Assembly: GCA_964444885.1 (NCBI GenBank)
Contig: CAYUIZ010000012.1
Location: forward strand, 1 to 42,438
Source of the DNA: CAYRGQ01 sp964444885
GTDB taxonomy: Bacteria > Bacteroidota > Bacteroidia > Sphingobacteriales > Sphingobacteriaceae
DNA: 42,438 nt
Direction of reading: 5' to 3'
Positions 9,076-17,613 of this stretch are shown in pieces; the first letter of the stretch is position 1, and each line of letters starts with the position of its first letter. Under the pieces are notes generated by a model. It did not search any database, was not told the origin of the DNA, and saw only the letters and a list, made by a program, of their open reading frames with translations. Both the position numbers and the translations under genes were made by a program.

Positions 9076-9690
9076 CTACATTATCGTGCCGGCCCGGGTG
9101 AAATAGCGGTAGTACCAGGTATCGCGCAGGTCGCTGATGATAACGCCCTTGCTGGTGGACACGTGAACAAATTTACTGTTGTTCAGGTAAATGCCGACGT
9201 GGTCGATATCGTTTTTGCTGAAGGAAAAGAATACGAGATCCCCCTCTTTGAGTTGACTTTCATACTTTCGCTTGACGTGTTGCGCCATATCCCGCGACGT
9301 GCGGGGCAAGGCTTTGCCGTAAACACCCTGCATCACCATGCCGACGAATGCGGAACAGTCCATTCCACGCCGGTCCGTGCCGCCCAGCCGATGTGGCACC
9401 CCCATCCATTCATCAATCATTTGGTAAAGTGCCGGATTGTCGAGCTCGCCGGATTTCACACCCAGCACCTGGGCATAGCTGTCCAGCAGGCTTCGGGATA
9501 CGGTCACGTCTTTCGGCGCGCTCGTGGCGTCGGTCAGGATACGTTCGCGCTCACTGCGTTTCCGTTCGGGTTTTTTATACGTACTCCCGTGCGTGGTACC
9601 CGGCGGCAGCGCGTTGCGCCGCGTGAGGCATCCGCTCAGCAAAACCGTCGCCGACAGCAGGCCTGCCAATAAGACAAGCCGCGGGTGCAT
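9076..9690 (-). CDS. NlpC/P60 family peptidoglycan hydrolase, lipoprotein
   Basis: A 204-aa cell-wall hydrolase of the NlpC/P60 (C40) family, which usually cuts gamma-D-glutamyl-diamino-acid bonds in peptidoglycan stem peptides. The start at 9690 gives a standard lipoprotein signal ending LLSGC, with Cys21 as the lipidated residue; ATG 9720 is an alternative, and a -7 box at 9729-9736 argues against any start further upstream. A charged linker (residues 38-52) precedes the catalytic domain. Catalytic residues are Cys112 (MDCSAF), His164 (DHVGIYL) and His176 (FVHVS). It follows mtaB on the same strand, 114 bp downstream, but has its own promoter-like box. Confidence 0.92.
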   Translation of the reverse strand: MHPRLVLLAGLLSATVLLSGCLTRRNALPPGTTHGSTYKKPERKRSERERILTDATSAPKDVTVSRSLLDSYAQVLGVKSGELDNPALYQMIDEWMGVPHRLGGTDRRGMDCSAFVGMVMQGVYGKALPRTSRDMAQHVKRKYESQLKEGDLVFFSFSKNDIDHVGIYLNNSKFVHVSTSKGVIISDLRDTWYYRYFTRAGTIM

Positions 9691-9728
9691 GCGCCAAATG
9701 AAGACCTTGTGAATGACCATTGCTAGTT

Positions 9729-9736
9729 CAAAAGTA
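9729..9736 (-). promoter_or_regulatory. -7 box (TACTTTTG) for the NlpC/P60 gene
   Basis: On the minus strand the sequence is TACTTTTG, an exact match to the Bacteroidota -7 consensus TAnnTTTG. The implied start of transcription is about 9723-9726, just upstream of ATG 9720 and about 33 nt from ATG 9690. Confidence 0.55.
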
Positions 9737-9804
9737 CATGATTTTGGGAAAAACACAAACACCAAGCGGCTGCTAGGTATGGGTGTCTGCACCTGGGCGT
9801 AGGA

Positions 9805-11127
9805 CTAATGGCTCAACGCAGGCTGCATTTCTTCGATATCGACGTCGCCATCTTCGCCGATTTGCGTAAACCGTACGGGCACGACTTCATTGACCAGCAG
9901 GGGATCGTACCGTGTACGAACCTTCACATAATTGCGGCTGAAACCGTGCATATAGCCCTCCTTCATGTCTCCTTCAAACAACACCTGCTCGACCCGGCCT
10001 AACTGCGACGCATAAAACGCACGGCGCTTCTTGTCCGACAGGATGTGGAGCATCTTGCTTCGGTCGCTCCGCTGCGCTCCGGGTACCGCACCCTCCATCT
10101 GAGCGGCAATGGTGTTTTCACGTTCAGAATACGTAAAGACGTGTAAGTACGAGATATCCAACTCGTTAAGAAACTCATACGTATCGAGGAAATCCGCTCG
10201 TGTTTCGCCGGGGAAGCCCACAATGACGTCCACACCGATGCAACAATCGGGCATCAGCTGCCGGATGGTGGCTACCCGTTCGGCATACAGCTCCCGCTTA
10301 TAACGGCGCCGCATCATGCTCAGGACCCGGTTAGACCCCGACTGCAGGGGAATATGAAAATGCGGCACGAAGCGTCGCGACTGGGCCACAAATTCGATAA
10401 TATCATTGCTAAGCAAATTGGGCTCGATAGACGATATGCGAACCCGGTCGATGCCTTCTACCTCGTCCAGTGCGTGCACCAAGTCGAAGAAGCGGTCTTC
10501 GCGCTTGCCTTCCCGGATACCAAAATCACCAATATTCACCCCAGTGAGCACGATTTCCTTGATGCCTGAGGCGGCGATATCCTTGGCTTGGTTGACGATG
10601 TCGCCAATGGTGCCGCTCCGGCTTGTGCCTCTGGCCAAGGGAATGGTACAGAACGTGCAGGAATAATCGCAACCATCTTGCACCTTGAGGAAGGTACGGG
10701 TGCGGTCGCCCATGGAAAATGCCGGCACGAACACGTTGGTTTCAGCAATCGGCGCATTGTGCACGACCGCTTTCGGCTTTTTGGTCAGGTCGTCGATGTG
10801 TTCGACGATATTAAACTTTTCTGCCGCGCCCAGGACCATGTCCACACCCGGAATTTCAGCGATTTCCGTTGGCTTTAATTGCGCATAGCACCCCACGATC
10901 GTGACGAAGGCATGCGGCGAATGGCGTAATGCTTCCTTCACTACTTTCCGGCATTTCTTATCCGCATTCTCCGTCACGGAGCACGTATTAATCACGTAAA
11001 CGTCCACCTTGTCGGTAAACTGCGCGACCGCATAGCCTGCATCCTTGAAAATTCGCCCAATAGACGAGGTTTCCGAGAAATTCAGCTTACACCCAAGGGT
11101 ATAGAACGCTACTTTTTTTGTGGCCAT
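9805..11127 (-). CDS. mtaB: tRNA t6A37 methylthiotransferase MtaB
   Basis: A 440-aa radical SAM methylthiotransferase. MtaB converts N6-threonylcarbamoyladenosine at position 37 of tRNAs to its 2-methylthio form, supporting decoding of ANN codons. The N-terminal UPF0004 domain carries the cluster cysteines Cys13 (TLGCKLN), Cys49 and Cys80. The radical SAM motif CDYSCTFC gives Cys153, Cys157 and Cys160, and a TRAM-like RNA-binding segment ends the protein. The TLGCKLN form and overall length favour MtaB over MiaB or RimO. The start at ATG 11127 fits the family; a TATTTTTG box lies only 6 nt upstream, which would make the mRNA leaderless. Confidence 0.93.
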   Translation of the reverse strand: MATKKVAFYTLGCKLNFSETSSIGRIFKDAGYAVAQFTDKVDVYVINTCSVTENADKKCRKVVKEALRHSPHAFVTIVGCYAQLKPTEIAEIPGVDMVLGAAEKFNIVEHIDDLTKKPKAVVHNAPIAETNVFVPAFSMGDRTRTFLKVQDGCDYSCTFCTIPLARGTSRSGTIGDIVNQAKDIAASGIKEIVLTGVNIGDFGIREGKREDRFFDLVHALDEVEGIDRVRISSIEPNLLSNDIIEFVAQSRRFVPHFHIPLQSGSNRVLSMMRRRYKRELYAERVATIRQLMPDCCIGVDVIVGFPGETRADFLDTYEFLNELDISYLHVFTYSERENTIAAQMEGAVPGAQRSDRSKMLHILSDKKRRAFYASQLGRVEQVLFEGDMKEGYMHGFSRNYVKVRTRYDPLLVNEVVPVRFTQIGEDGDVDIEEMQPALSH

Positions 11128-11133
11128 GGGCTG

Positions 11134-11141
11134 CAAAAATA
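11134..11141 (-). promoter_or_regulatory. -7 box (TATTTTTG) for mtaB
   Basis: An exact TAnnTTTG match on the minus strand with six nucleotides between the box and the mtaB ATG. If used, transcription would begin at or within 1-3 nt of the start codon. No clear -33 TTTG is seen at the right distance. Confidence 0.5.
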
Positions 11142-11306
11142 CACAAATGCCCGCAAATATCCAGCAGTAATCCCGATCGTGTGTGACGTGCCTCCGTTTC
11201 AGGCCTATTGCGGCCGAATGAGGACTTCACCGGAAGGAACGGTACGTGCGTAGCACACGGGTAACGCAGGGTAAGGTATGTAACGGAACCGCTTCGGCCA
11301 AATTCT

Positions 11307-11314
11307 TATCTTTG
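11307..11314 (+). promoter_or_regulatory. -7 box (TATCTTTG) for the DUF3267 gene
   Basis: An exact TAnnTTTG match on the plus strand ending five nucleotides before ATG 11320. It implies an mRNA with essentially no 5' leader, or a true start at the next in-frame ATG (11329). Confidence 0.55.
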
Positions 11315-11319
11315 CCCCC

Positions 11320-11910
11320 ATGGAAAAAATGATCGCCGTAGTGCCTCATGCCGGAATCAAAGCTTTCATGAAAGAGAGTGCCCAAAAGCCCGGCACATAT
11401 AAAACCCTATACCTCGTTTTGGCCAACTTGGCCGGAATGGGCTTTGGTGCACTGCTGTCCTATTCCGTCGTGTTGTGGATCCTCGACGGTTCGCCCAATA
11501 CAGCCATCCAAGTCGGTGCCGGCATGGCCTTTGGCGTGAGTGCACTTATCATCATCCACGAATGGATTCACGGAGTCGCTTACAAAGTATTGGGGGCCAA
11601 AAACGTCTATTACGGCGGCAACATCAAGCAGTTTGTTTTCTACGCGGCTTCTGACGGCGATGTATTGGACGGACGCCAGTTTCGCCTGGTGGCCCTGGCT
11701 CCTTTTGTGGTGGTCACGGCAGCCTGTCTTTGCCTGATGCTGCTGATGCCCCAATACCTAGTCGCTTTGTTGACGGTTCTATGCCTGCACACGCTATTCT
11801 GCGGTGGCGATTTCCTGTTTGTCCATTTCCTCAGCCAGCACGATCTTAACCGATTGCGCACGTATGACGACCGCGCAAAAGCAGAATCTTACTTCTATTA
11901 TGTAGATTGA
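11320..11910 (+). CDS. DUF3267 family membrane protein with HExxH motif
   Basis: A 196-aa multi-pass membrane protein of the DUF3267 (YhjQ-like putative zincin peptidase) type. Hydrophobic segments lie at about residues 30-55, 63-82, 122-143 and 145-165. HEWIH at 80-84 inside the second segment is a metal-binding HExxH motif, and Asp164 in CGGDF could supply a third ligand as in site-2-type intramembrane metalloproteases. No substrate is known for the family, so protease activity is inferred from the motif. It stands alone between mtaB (divergent) and thyA, which has its own promoter-like box. Confidence 0.8.
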   Translation: MEKMIAVVPHAGIKAFMKESAQKPGTYKTLYLVLANLAGMGFGALLSYSVVLWILDGSPNTAIQVGAGMAFGVSALIIIHEWIHGVAYKVLGAKNVYYGGNIKQFVFYAASDGDVLDGRQFRLVALAPFVVVTAACLCLMLLMPQYLVALLTVLCLHTLFCGGDFLFVHFLSQHDLNRLRTYDDRAKAESYFYYVD

Positions 11911-11968
11911 TTGCGGGCCAAGGCGGAAATTTACCGAATGGCCGGCCACATAAATTAATAAATAGCCC

Positions 11969-11976
11969 TATCTTTA
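11969..11976 (+). promoter_or_regulatory. -7-like box (TATCTTTA) for thyA-folA
   Basis: A 7/8 match to TAnnTTTG, 25 nt upstream of the thyA start, in a 91-bp AT-rich intergenic stretch. It would give a leader of about 20 nt. No convincing -33 element was found. Confidence 0.4.
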
Positions 11977-12001
11977 CCCAATAATCAAATTCAGATTTTC
12001 C

Positions 12002-12823
12002 ATGAAGCAATACCTCGATTTAATGCGTCACGTCTACGAGCACGGCACCGAAAAACACGACCGGACAGGTACCGGCACGCGCAGTGTATTCGGCTATCAG
12101 ATGCGTTTCGATCTTAAAGAGGGTTTCCCGCTGGTCACCACCAAAAAAGTGCACCTGCGGTCGATTATACACGAATTGATTTGGTTTCTGAAGGGCGAAA
12201 CCAACATCCGCTACCTGAAGGAAAATGGGGTGAGCATCTGGGACGAATGGGCCGATGAAGCCGGCAATTTGGGTCCGGTATACGGATCGCAGTGGCGGTC
12301 GTGGCCCACGGCGGACGGCCAGCACATCGACCAGATCAGGCAGGTGCTGGACCAGCTCAAGCACAATCCCGACTCGCGGCGGATTATCGTCTCGGCCTGG
12401 AACGTGGGCGAGATCGGAAACATGGCCCTGCCACCGTGCCACGCGTTTTTCCAATTCTACGTCGCGCCCCCTAATCCAGAAAAAGGGGAAACGAAACCCC
12501 AGCTCTCTTGCCAGCTCTACCAACGCAGTGCCGACATTTTCCTCGGTGTGCCGTTCAATATTGCCTCGTACGCGCTGCTTACCATGATGGTGGCGCAGGT
12601 ATGTGACATGGATGCTGCGGACTTTGTGCACACATTTGGGGACGCGCACCTGTACAGCAACCATTTCGAACAAACCGAACTGCAACTGTCGCGAACCCCA
12701 CGCCCATTGCCCATTATGCGGCTTAATCCGGACGTTACCGATTTATTCGATTTCAAGTTCGACGATTTTACGCTCGAGCAGTATGAGCCCCATCCGCACA
12801 TCAAAGCTCCCGTAGCCGTTTGA
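12002..12823 (+). CDS. thyA: Thymidylate synthase
   Basis: A 273-aa thymidylate synthase, which makes dTMP from dUMP using methylene-tetrahydrofolate and yields dihydrofolate. Signatures are RTGTGTRSVFG (phosphate-binding loop, residues 21-31), the WGDE-like IWDEWAD region near 80, the catalytic Cys146 in LPPCHAFFQF and SADIFLGVPFNIASYA for dUMP and folate contacts. Length and domain order are typical of the E. coli type. The dihydrofolate reductase gene follows 11 bp downstream; together they regenerate tetrahydrofolate during dTMP synthesis, a classic thyA-folA operon. Confidence 0.97.
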   Translation: MKQYLDLMRHVYEHGTEKHDRTGTGTRSVFGYQMRFDLKEGFPLVTTKKVHLRSIIHELIWFLKGETNIRYLKENGVSIWDEWADEAGNLGPVYGSQWRSWPTADGQHIDQIRQVLDQLKHNPDSRRIIVSAWNVGEIGNMALPPCHAFFQFYVAPPNPEKGETKPQLSCQLYQRSADIFLGVPFNIASYALLTMMVAQVCDMDAADFVHTFGDAHLYSNHFEQTELQLSRTPRPLPIMRLNPDVTDLFDFKFDDFTLEQYEPHPHIKAPVAV

Positions 12824-12834
12824 TCCCAACCATT

Positions 12835-13350
12835 ATGCAACGTACACCGCGGATTTCGATGATCGTGGCCGCCGCCACTAACCAAGCTATCGGCAAGGAC
12901 AACCAGCTCCTGTGGCACCTGCCTAACGATTTGCGCTTTTTCAAGAAAACGACAACCGGCCATCCCATTATTATGGGCCGAAAAACCTACGAATCCGTGG
13001 GAAAGCCCCTCCCCAACCGCCGAAATATTGTCATTAGCCGCCAGTCCGACTACCAAGCCGACGGCATTGAAACCGTGCAATCACTCGATGAAGCGATTGC
13101 ATTGGCCGGGCAGGATACGGATGAGATATTCATCGTCGGCGGCGCAGCCATTTATGCATTGGCACTCGACCGAACAGACCGCATCTACCTCACCCGCGTA
13201 CATGCTTCGCCGGCGGCTGACACCTTTTTCCCCGAATTCGACGAAGCGGCTTGGCTCTTGGTGTCGCACGAGGCGCATCCAGCGGATGACAAACATGCCT
13301 ATGCGTACTCGTTCCTCGTGTACGAACGCGTTCGATCGCAGGCGGAATAA
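12835..13350 (+). CDS. folA: Dihydrofolate reductase
   Basis: A 171-aa dihydrofolate reductase, reducing dihydrofolate to tetrahydrofolate with NADPH. The start at ATG 12835 puts the folate site at the normal place: GKDNQLLWHLPNDLRFF includes Trp27 and the catalytic acid Asp32. The NADPH-binding segments are GHPIIMGRKTYES and IFIVGGAAIY. A TTG at 12820 extends the frame into thyA but adds nothing like the family N-terminus. The gene lies 11 bp after thyA and converges on the TPR gene, whose stop is only 3 bp away, with no obvious terminator between them. Confidence 0.96.
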   Translation: MQRTPRISMIVAAATNQAIGKDNQLLWHLPNDLRFFKKTTTGHPIIMGRKTYESVGKPLPNRRNIVISRQSDYQADGIETVQSLDEAIALAGQDTDEIFIVGGAAIYALALDRTDRIYLTRVHASPAADTFFPEFDEAAWLLVSHEAHPADDKHAYAYSFLVYERVRSQAE

Positions 13351-13353
13351 GCC

Positions 13354-14520
13354 TTATTTCAATTCGCGTATCCGATGCCTCGCATAGTTGGCATAAGGTT
13401 CGTCGGCTTCCGTTAGTTCCTGTTTGAGAAACAGTTCGAAGTGCCGTGCGGCCTGCGCGAGGTTGGTCAGGTCGCGCTCATAGATGATGCCCATCTCGTA
13501 GTAATGGATCGGAACCACCGAGAAATGGAAACTCTTCTGATACGTCTTAATCGCATTGGACGGCTGGTTTGCCAATTTATACAGGTCGGCTTTACGGCCG
13601 TAGTAGAAGCCCGCATTGGGCGAGATGGCCGCCTCCAGCGCCATGTCCATATACGCCAGCGCTTCCTTGTATCGCTTCATGGTCTTGGCCGACATGGCCA
13701 TGTAGTAGTAGTCCAGTTCGCCCAGGCTACCATCCGCTGCAATGATGGCCTCGAACTGCTCCAAGCAACCGGTATAGTCCTTCAACGCAAACAGCCCCCT
13801 GGCATACTGGCGCAAGACGGGAACGCTTTGTGCTCCCAGCGCAATAATATGTTCGCAGGTGCGTACCATTTCCATATACTGTTCCAAGTGTTCTGAAACT
13901 TCCACCCGGGCGTATAACAACCGGCCGTTGTCCGGGTCCTTGGGCAGGGTTTCCCGCAATAAGCTATCGGCGCGCTCATATTGCTCCTGCTCCATGCACA
14001 TCCGAACCAAGTCCGCCGCCAAATCGATGTCCCTGGGTTGATGGGCGTATGCGTGGGCCAGGTGGGCGTATGCCTGGTCCCATTCGGATTTCCGCCCCAT
14101 GATCGTCGACAAGGATATGTTCGCGTGTACGTGGTTCGGGTCTATCGCGATGATTCTTCGGAAGTAATCCTCAGCCAAATGGTAATTGAAACGCTGGATG
14201 CTCAGGTTGCCCAAATTGGACAGCACGCCGACATTAGCCGAGTCTATCCGGAAAGACTGCCGATAAAACCATGTTGCTTCGGTCAAGTTGTTGGACAGCC
14301 GATGGCTATAAGCCAGTTGGGCCAATACGTCCAGATTCGTGCTGTCGCGTTCGTAAAAAGGCACCAAGTAGTCCGTTGCCCCTTTGTAGTCCTGGTTTTG
14401 CAAAAGACGGAACACCTTTAATTCGTCATAAGGCACTTCTTGTCCCTTCGCTCCCAGGCTGGCGGCCGTGACAAACACCATGCAGACTACGGCCATTTTG
14501 AAATGAAAAATCCAATCCAT
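13354..14520 (-). CDS. Exported tetratricopeptide-repeat protein
   Basis: A 388-aa TPR protein. The N-terminus has a hydrophobic export signal (about residues 8-26), then helical repeats throughout, with TPR features such as AEDYFRRIIAIDPNHVHA near residue 115 and YKEALAYMDMALEAA near 275. TPR arrays are protein-interaction scaffolds; no enzymatic domain is seen and the partner cannot be told. It is probably periplasmic. I chose ATG 14520, because the frame upstream opens with a TTG lying in promoter-like sequence. A TAGTTTTG box lies 27 nt upstream. The gene converges on folA. Confidence 0.82.
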   Translation of the reverse strand: MDWIFHFKMAVVCMVFVTAASLGAKGQEVPYDELKVFRLLQNQDYKGATDYLVPFYERDSTNLDVLAQLAYSHRLSNNLTEATWFYRQSFRIDSANVGVLSNLGNLSIQRFNYHLAEDYFRRIIAIDPNHVHANISLSTIMGRKSEWDQAYAHLAHAYAHQPRDIDLAADLVRMCMEQEQYERADSLLRETLPKDPDNGRLLYARVEVSEHLEQYMEMVRTCEHIIALGAQSVPVLRQYARGLFALKDYTGCLEQFEAIIAADGSLGELDYYYMAMSAKTMKRYKEALAYMDMALEAAISPNAGFYYGRKADLYKLANQPSNAIKTYQKSFHFSVVPIHYYEMGIIYERDLTNLAQAARHFELFLKQELTEADEPYANYARHRIRELK

Positions 14521-14547
14521 ACGCAAATATAACTAAATACATAGTAA

Positions 14548-14555
14548 CAAAACTA
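14548..14555 (-). promoter_or_regulatory. -7 box (TAGTTTTG) for the TPR gene
   Basis: An exact TAnnTTTG match on the minus strand 27 nt upstream of ATG 14520, giving a leader of about 22 nt. A second exact match, TATATTTG, lies at 14524-14531 directly against the start codon. Confidence 0.5.
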
Positions 14556-14662
14556 ATTGATTAGTCTGTTTTTCAAAAATACGAATATGAGCCCGAAAGG
14601 GTGCTTTCCAAACATTTAGGCTGGGAAACTGTTGCATACCTAGCACCAATACAGATAGAAAA

Positions 14663-14953
14663 ATGGATAAATTGAAGAAATTTGAGCTCATGGAGAAGAT
14701 CGTCCGCGAGCTAGAAGACGTCAAGCGAAGCCAGCAGGCGGTATTGGAAAAAGTGGGCAAAATCGAAGTGGAAAACATCGAGTTGGGCGACAAGCGTCTG
14801 GAGAAGATCATGCCCGACATTTACCAACGTACAGCCGATAACTTGGACTCCTTGAGCGAACTATTGGAGGCTTTTTCCGACAAGACGGACAATTTTGCTG
14901 AGAAGCATAACGTCGACAAGCTCCGGGAGCAACAAGACATTGATAACGTTTAA
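14663..14953 (+). CDS. Small coiled-coil protein of unknown function
   Basis: A 96-aa, very hydrophilic and largely helical protein, rich in Glu, Lys, Asp and Leu, with heptad-like spacing over residues 1-45 (KFELMEKIVRELEDV onward) and again at 58-85. It has no signal peptide, membrane segment or cysteine. I do not recognise the family. The ATG at 14663 is the only sensible start. It is divergent from the TPR gene (142 bp between starts) and converges on the TIGR02757 gene. Codon use looks like the neighbours, so I take it as a real gene; a structural or adaptor role is only a guess. Confidence 0.6.
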   Translation: MDKLKKFELMEKIVRELEDVKRSQQAVLEKVGKIEVENIELGDKRLEKIMPDIYQRTADNLDSLSELLEAFSDKTDNFAEKHNVDKLREQQDIDNV

Positions 14954-14993
14954 TACGTTGCGTCACGCTGCGTTCGCGGTGCTGTGGAGGCGT

Positions 14994-15869
14994 TTACAGC
15001 TCGCCTTCCACGCCTAGTCCGAAGAGCGCAAAGTCGTATTTAACGGGGTCAGTCGGGTCTAGGCGCAACAAATTATCGGTGAGTTCCCGGGCGGTCTGCC
15101 AATCGGACTGCTTGCGTGTGATCAGCTTGAAATGCCGGGCTACGCGTTCCACGTGCACATCGCAGGGGCAAATCAGCACCGCGGGCGATATGCGTCGCCA
15201 TAAGCCGAAGTCTACCCCTTGCCCGTCGCGCCTGACCATCCAGCGCAAGAACATATTGATGCGCTTGCACGCCGACTTTTGGGCGGGCGAGCTGATATGC
15301 TTATGCGTGCGAATGGGGTAATCCGGCAAGCTGAAGAAGTAAGATCGGAACGCGTTGAGCGCCTTTTCCATCGAAAATTCCGGCTCGGGCAGTTCGTGCG
15401 CATAGCAGGCCGCTGACGCGTAGCCCTTGGCATCCGGGGCAGCCTTGGCCGGTTCGACGCCACCCCAGTAATCTGCATTAAATTCTTCCCCCTGCGTGCG
15501 AGCCAACAGAAATGCGTCTTCCAAGGAGTCGTAGAGCGTGTAATGTTGCTTGAAAAACGCCATGAAATACAGCAAATCCGTATCGTTAAAGGTACGATGC
15601 TTGAATCCCAACAATGCTTGCAAATCGGTCTCTTGGTGGTTTACGACGAAATCGTAAGGCGCCCCATCCATTCGGTCGATGAGCTCGCGGCACTTGTTAA
15701 TGATCGTTTTGCGCTGTCCCCAGGCCAAAATGGCCGTAATGAAGCCCATTATTTCGATATCCTGCTTGCGCGTGAACGCGTGCGGAATACAAATTGGGTC
15801 GTTGGCAATAAACCCCGGCTGGTTGTACTGCGCTACCTTACTGTCCAAAAAGGATTTCAAATCGATCAT
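14994..15869 (-). CDS. TIGR02757/DUF2400 family protein
   Basis: A 291-aa protein matching the TIGR02757 (DUF2400) family, widespread in Bacteroidota and of unknown function. Recognisable segments are the N-terminal DPICIPH, the ILAWGQRKTII stretch near residue 47, the C-terminal KRINMFLRWMVRR followed by the ICPCDVHVERVAR segment, and DPVKYDFALFGLG at the end. The helical pattern in the C-terminal half recalls helix-hairpin-helix DNA glycosylase folds; that is an inference, not shown by a catalytic motif. It lies 23 bp downstream of the GNAT-nitrilase fusion on the same strand, so the two are likely co-transcribed. Confidence 0.85.
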   Translation of the reverse strand: MIDLKSFLDSKVAQYNQPGFIANDPICIPHAFTRKQDIEIMGFITAILAWGQRKTIINKCRELIDRMDGAPYDFVVNHQETDLQALLGFKHRTFNDTDLLYFMAFFKQHYTLYDSLEDAFLLARTQGEEFNADYWGGVEPAKAAPDAKGYASAACYAHELPEPEFSMEKALNAFRSYFFSLPDYPIRTHKHISSPAQKSACKRINMFLRWMVRRDGQGVDFGLWRRISPAVLICPCDVHVERVARHFKLITRKQSDWQTARELTDNLLRLDPTDPVKYDFALFGLGVEGEL

Positions 15870-15892
15870 CCGTTCATCTTGCCTTGCCTCAC

Positions 15893-17419
15893 CTACTTCA
15901 GCAACTTCACCTGGTACAAATCTTTCCGCCTGTCTTTCATGGTCTTCACCGTGCCATATTCGTGCAGCTCCCGCAATAGATATAAGTCGACATCGGCGAG
16001 CAGGACCATTTCGGTATTGGGCGTGGCTTCCGCACGGATCGCTGTATTGGGAAAAGCAAAATCAGACGGGGTAAACACGGCCGACTGCGCGTACTGGATG
16101 TCCATGTTATTAACCTTCGGCAAGTTGCCTACCGCACCCGTAATCGCCACATAGCATTCGTTTTCGATCGCCCGTGCCGCCGCACAGGTACGCACCCGGA
16201 TGTATCCGTTTTGCGTATCGGTCAGAAACGGGACAATCAGGATATCCATGCCTTGGTCGGCAAGGATGCGGCTCAGTTCTGGAAATTCGACGTCGTAGCA
16301 AATCAGTAATCCGATTTTTCCGCAATCCGTATCAAACACCTTAACCTCATCGCCACCAGTCATGCCGTAATATTTAATCTCATTAGGCGTGATGTGCACC
16401 TTGCGGAAGCAATCGATCTTGCCACTGCGGTGACAGAGGTAGGACGCGTTGTACAATTTGTTGTTCTCCGGATCGACCACCGGCATGGTACCCGCCACGA
16501 TATTGACGTTGTAGGATACGGCAAAGGATTGCATTTTAGTCACGATATCGTCGGTCAGCTCAGCCAGCTTGCGCATGGCTTCGATCTCCGGCAGGTCGTT
16601 GTAGGGCTGCATCAGCGGCGTATTGAAAAACTCCGGGAACACCGCAAAATCAGAACCGTAATCGCTAACTGCGTCCACAAAAAACTCGACTTGGTCGTAG
16701 AAAGCGTCGATATTCTCGAATAGGCGCATTTGCCACTGAACCATGGCTAAGCGAATGGTGCGCTTGGCGGGCGAGGCCGACTTCGACTTGGGTTCGTAGT
16801 AGATATTATTCCACTCCAGCAGCGTGGCGTATTCCTTGGATTCCCGGTCTTCGGGCAAATAGTTTTTCAGAATCTTATTGACATGGAAGTCATTCGCCAG
16901 CTGAAACGTGAGGGTCGGGTCGTATATTTCCTTGATTTTAACCCGCTCAATATACTGGCGCGGCGTCAGTTCGTGGGCGAACTGGTGGTAGTTGGGAATC
17001 CGTCCACCGGCAATGATTCCCCGCAGATTGTGTGCTTCGCACAGTTCTTTGCGTGCGTCATACAGCCTGCGCCCTAGACGAAGATCGCGAAACTCCGGGT
17101 GAACGAATATCTCAATACCGTAGAGCACGTCGCCATCCGCATCGTGGGCCGTGAATTTTCCCTCGTCAATGATGTCGTGGTAGGAACCGCCGCTCCACTT
17201 TCGGTAGTCGACGATAATGGACAACGCACACGCCACCACCTGCCCGTTTACATCGACGCACAACTGCCCTTTCGGAAAAAGCGTGATCAGGTCGACGATT
17301 GTGCCCCGTGTCCACACGCCGCCCGCGGCGCCTTGATAGGCCTCTGTCATCGAATTCCTCAGGTCATTATAATCCTTTTTGGTGAGTTGCCGTACCGAAA
17401 TATCCATGGTTACATCCAT
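15893..17419 (-). CDS. GNAT acetyltransferase-nitrilase fusion (carbon-nitrogen hydrolase)
   Basis: A two-domain cytosolic protein of about 508 aa. Residues 5-200 form a GNAT acetyltransferase domain, with YGIEIFVHPEFRDLRLGRRL covering the acetyl-CoA-binding region. Residues 220-500 form a carbon-nitrogen hydrolase (nitrilase) domain with the Glu-Lys-Cys catalytic set in FPEFF, FRKVHITPNE and LICYDVEFPE. The family usually hydrolyses amides or nitriles; which amide this one uses is unknown. This fusion is common in Bacteroidota and some Proteobacteria. Starts at 17446, 17419 and 17407 are all possible; the domain begins at ISVRQL, so either of the last two suffices. The TIGR02757 gene follows 23 bp downstream. 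Confidence 0.9.
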   Translation of the reverse strand: MDVTMDISVRQLTKKDYNDLRNSMTEAYQGAAGGVWTRGTIVDLITLFPKGQLCVDVNGQVVACALSIIVDYRKWSGGSYHDIIDEGKFTAHDADGDVLYGIEIFVHPEFRDLRLGRRLYDARKELCEAHNLRGIIAGGRIPNYHQFAHELTPRQYIERVKIKEIYDPTLTFQLANDFHVNKILKNYLPEDRESKEYATLLEWNNIYYEPKSKSASPAKRTIRLAMVQWQMRLFENIDAFYDQVEFFVDAVSDYGSDFAVFPEFFNTPLMQPYNDLPEIEAMRKLAELTDDIVTKMQSFAVSYNVNIVAGTMPVVDPENNKLYNASYLCHRSGKIDCFRKVHITPNEIKYYGMTGGDEVKVFDTDCGKIGLLICYDVEFPELSRILADQGMDILIVPFLTDTQNGYIRVRTCAAARAIENECYVAITGAVGNLPKVNNMDIQYAQSAVFTPSDFAFPNTAIRAEATPNTEMVLLADVDLYLLRELHEYGTVKTMKDRRKDLYQVKLLK

Positions 17420-17613
17420 TTTAATTGACAAATTATGCCTAGGCAAAAGCGGGTACTGGTATCCGTTTTTGAACCATGTCAGGCAGGTTTACATGCACCG
17501 GGACGCTCACGACCCCAACGCTGGCCAGCAGCATCCGGCGCCCGCATCCCCGTTATCAAACAAAATAGACCCACAAAGGGTTTTATCTGTAAATAACGCT
17601 AAAATACCTTACT

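Noticed and set aside
8974..9672. 232-aa plus-strand open frame across the SOD terminator
   Set aside because: It runs over the SOD stop, through the terminator hairpin and antisense to the NlpC/P60 gene, whose catalytic residues are clear.
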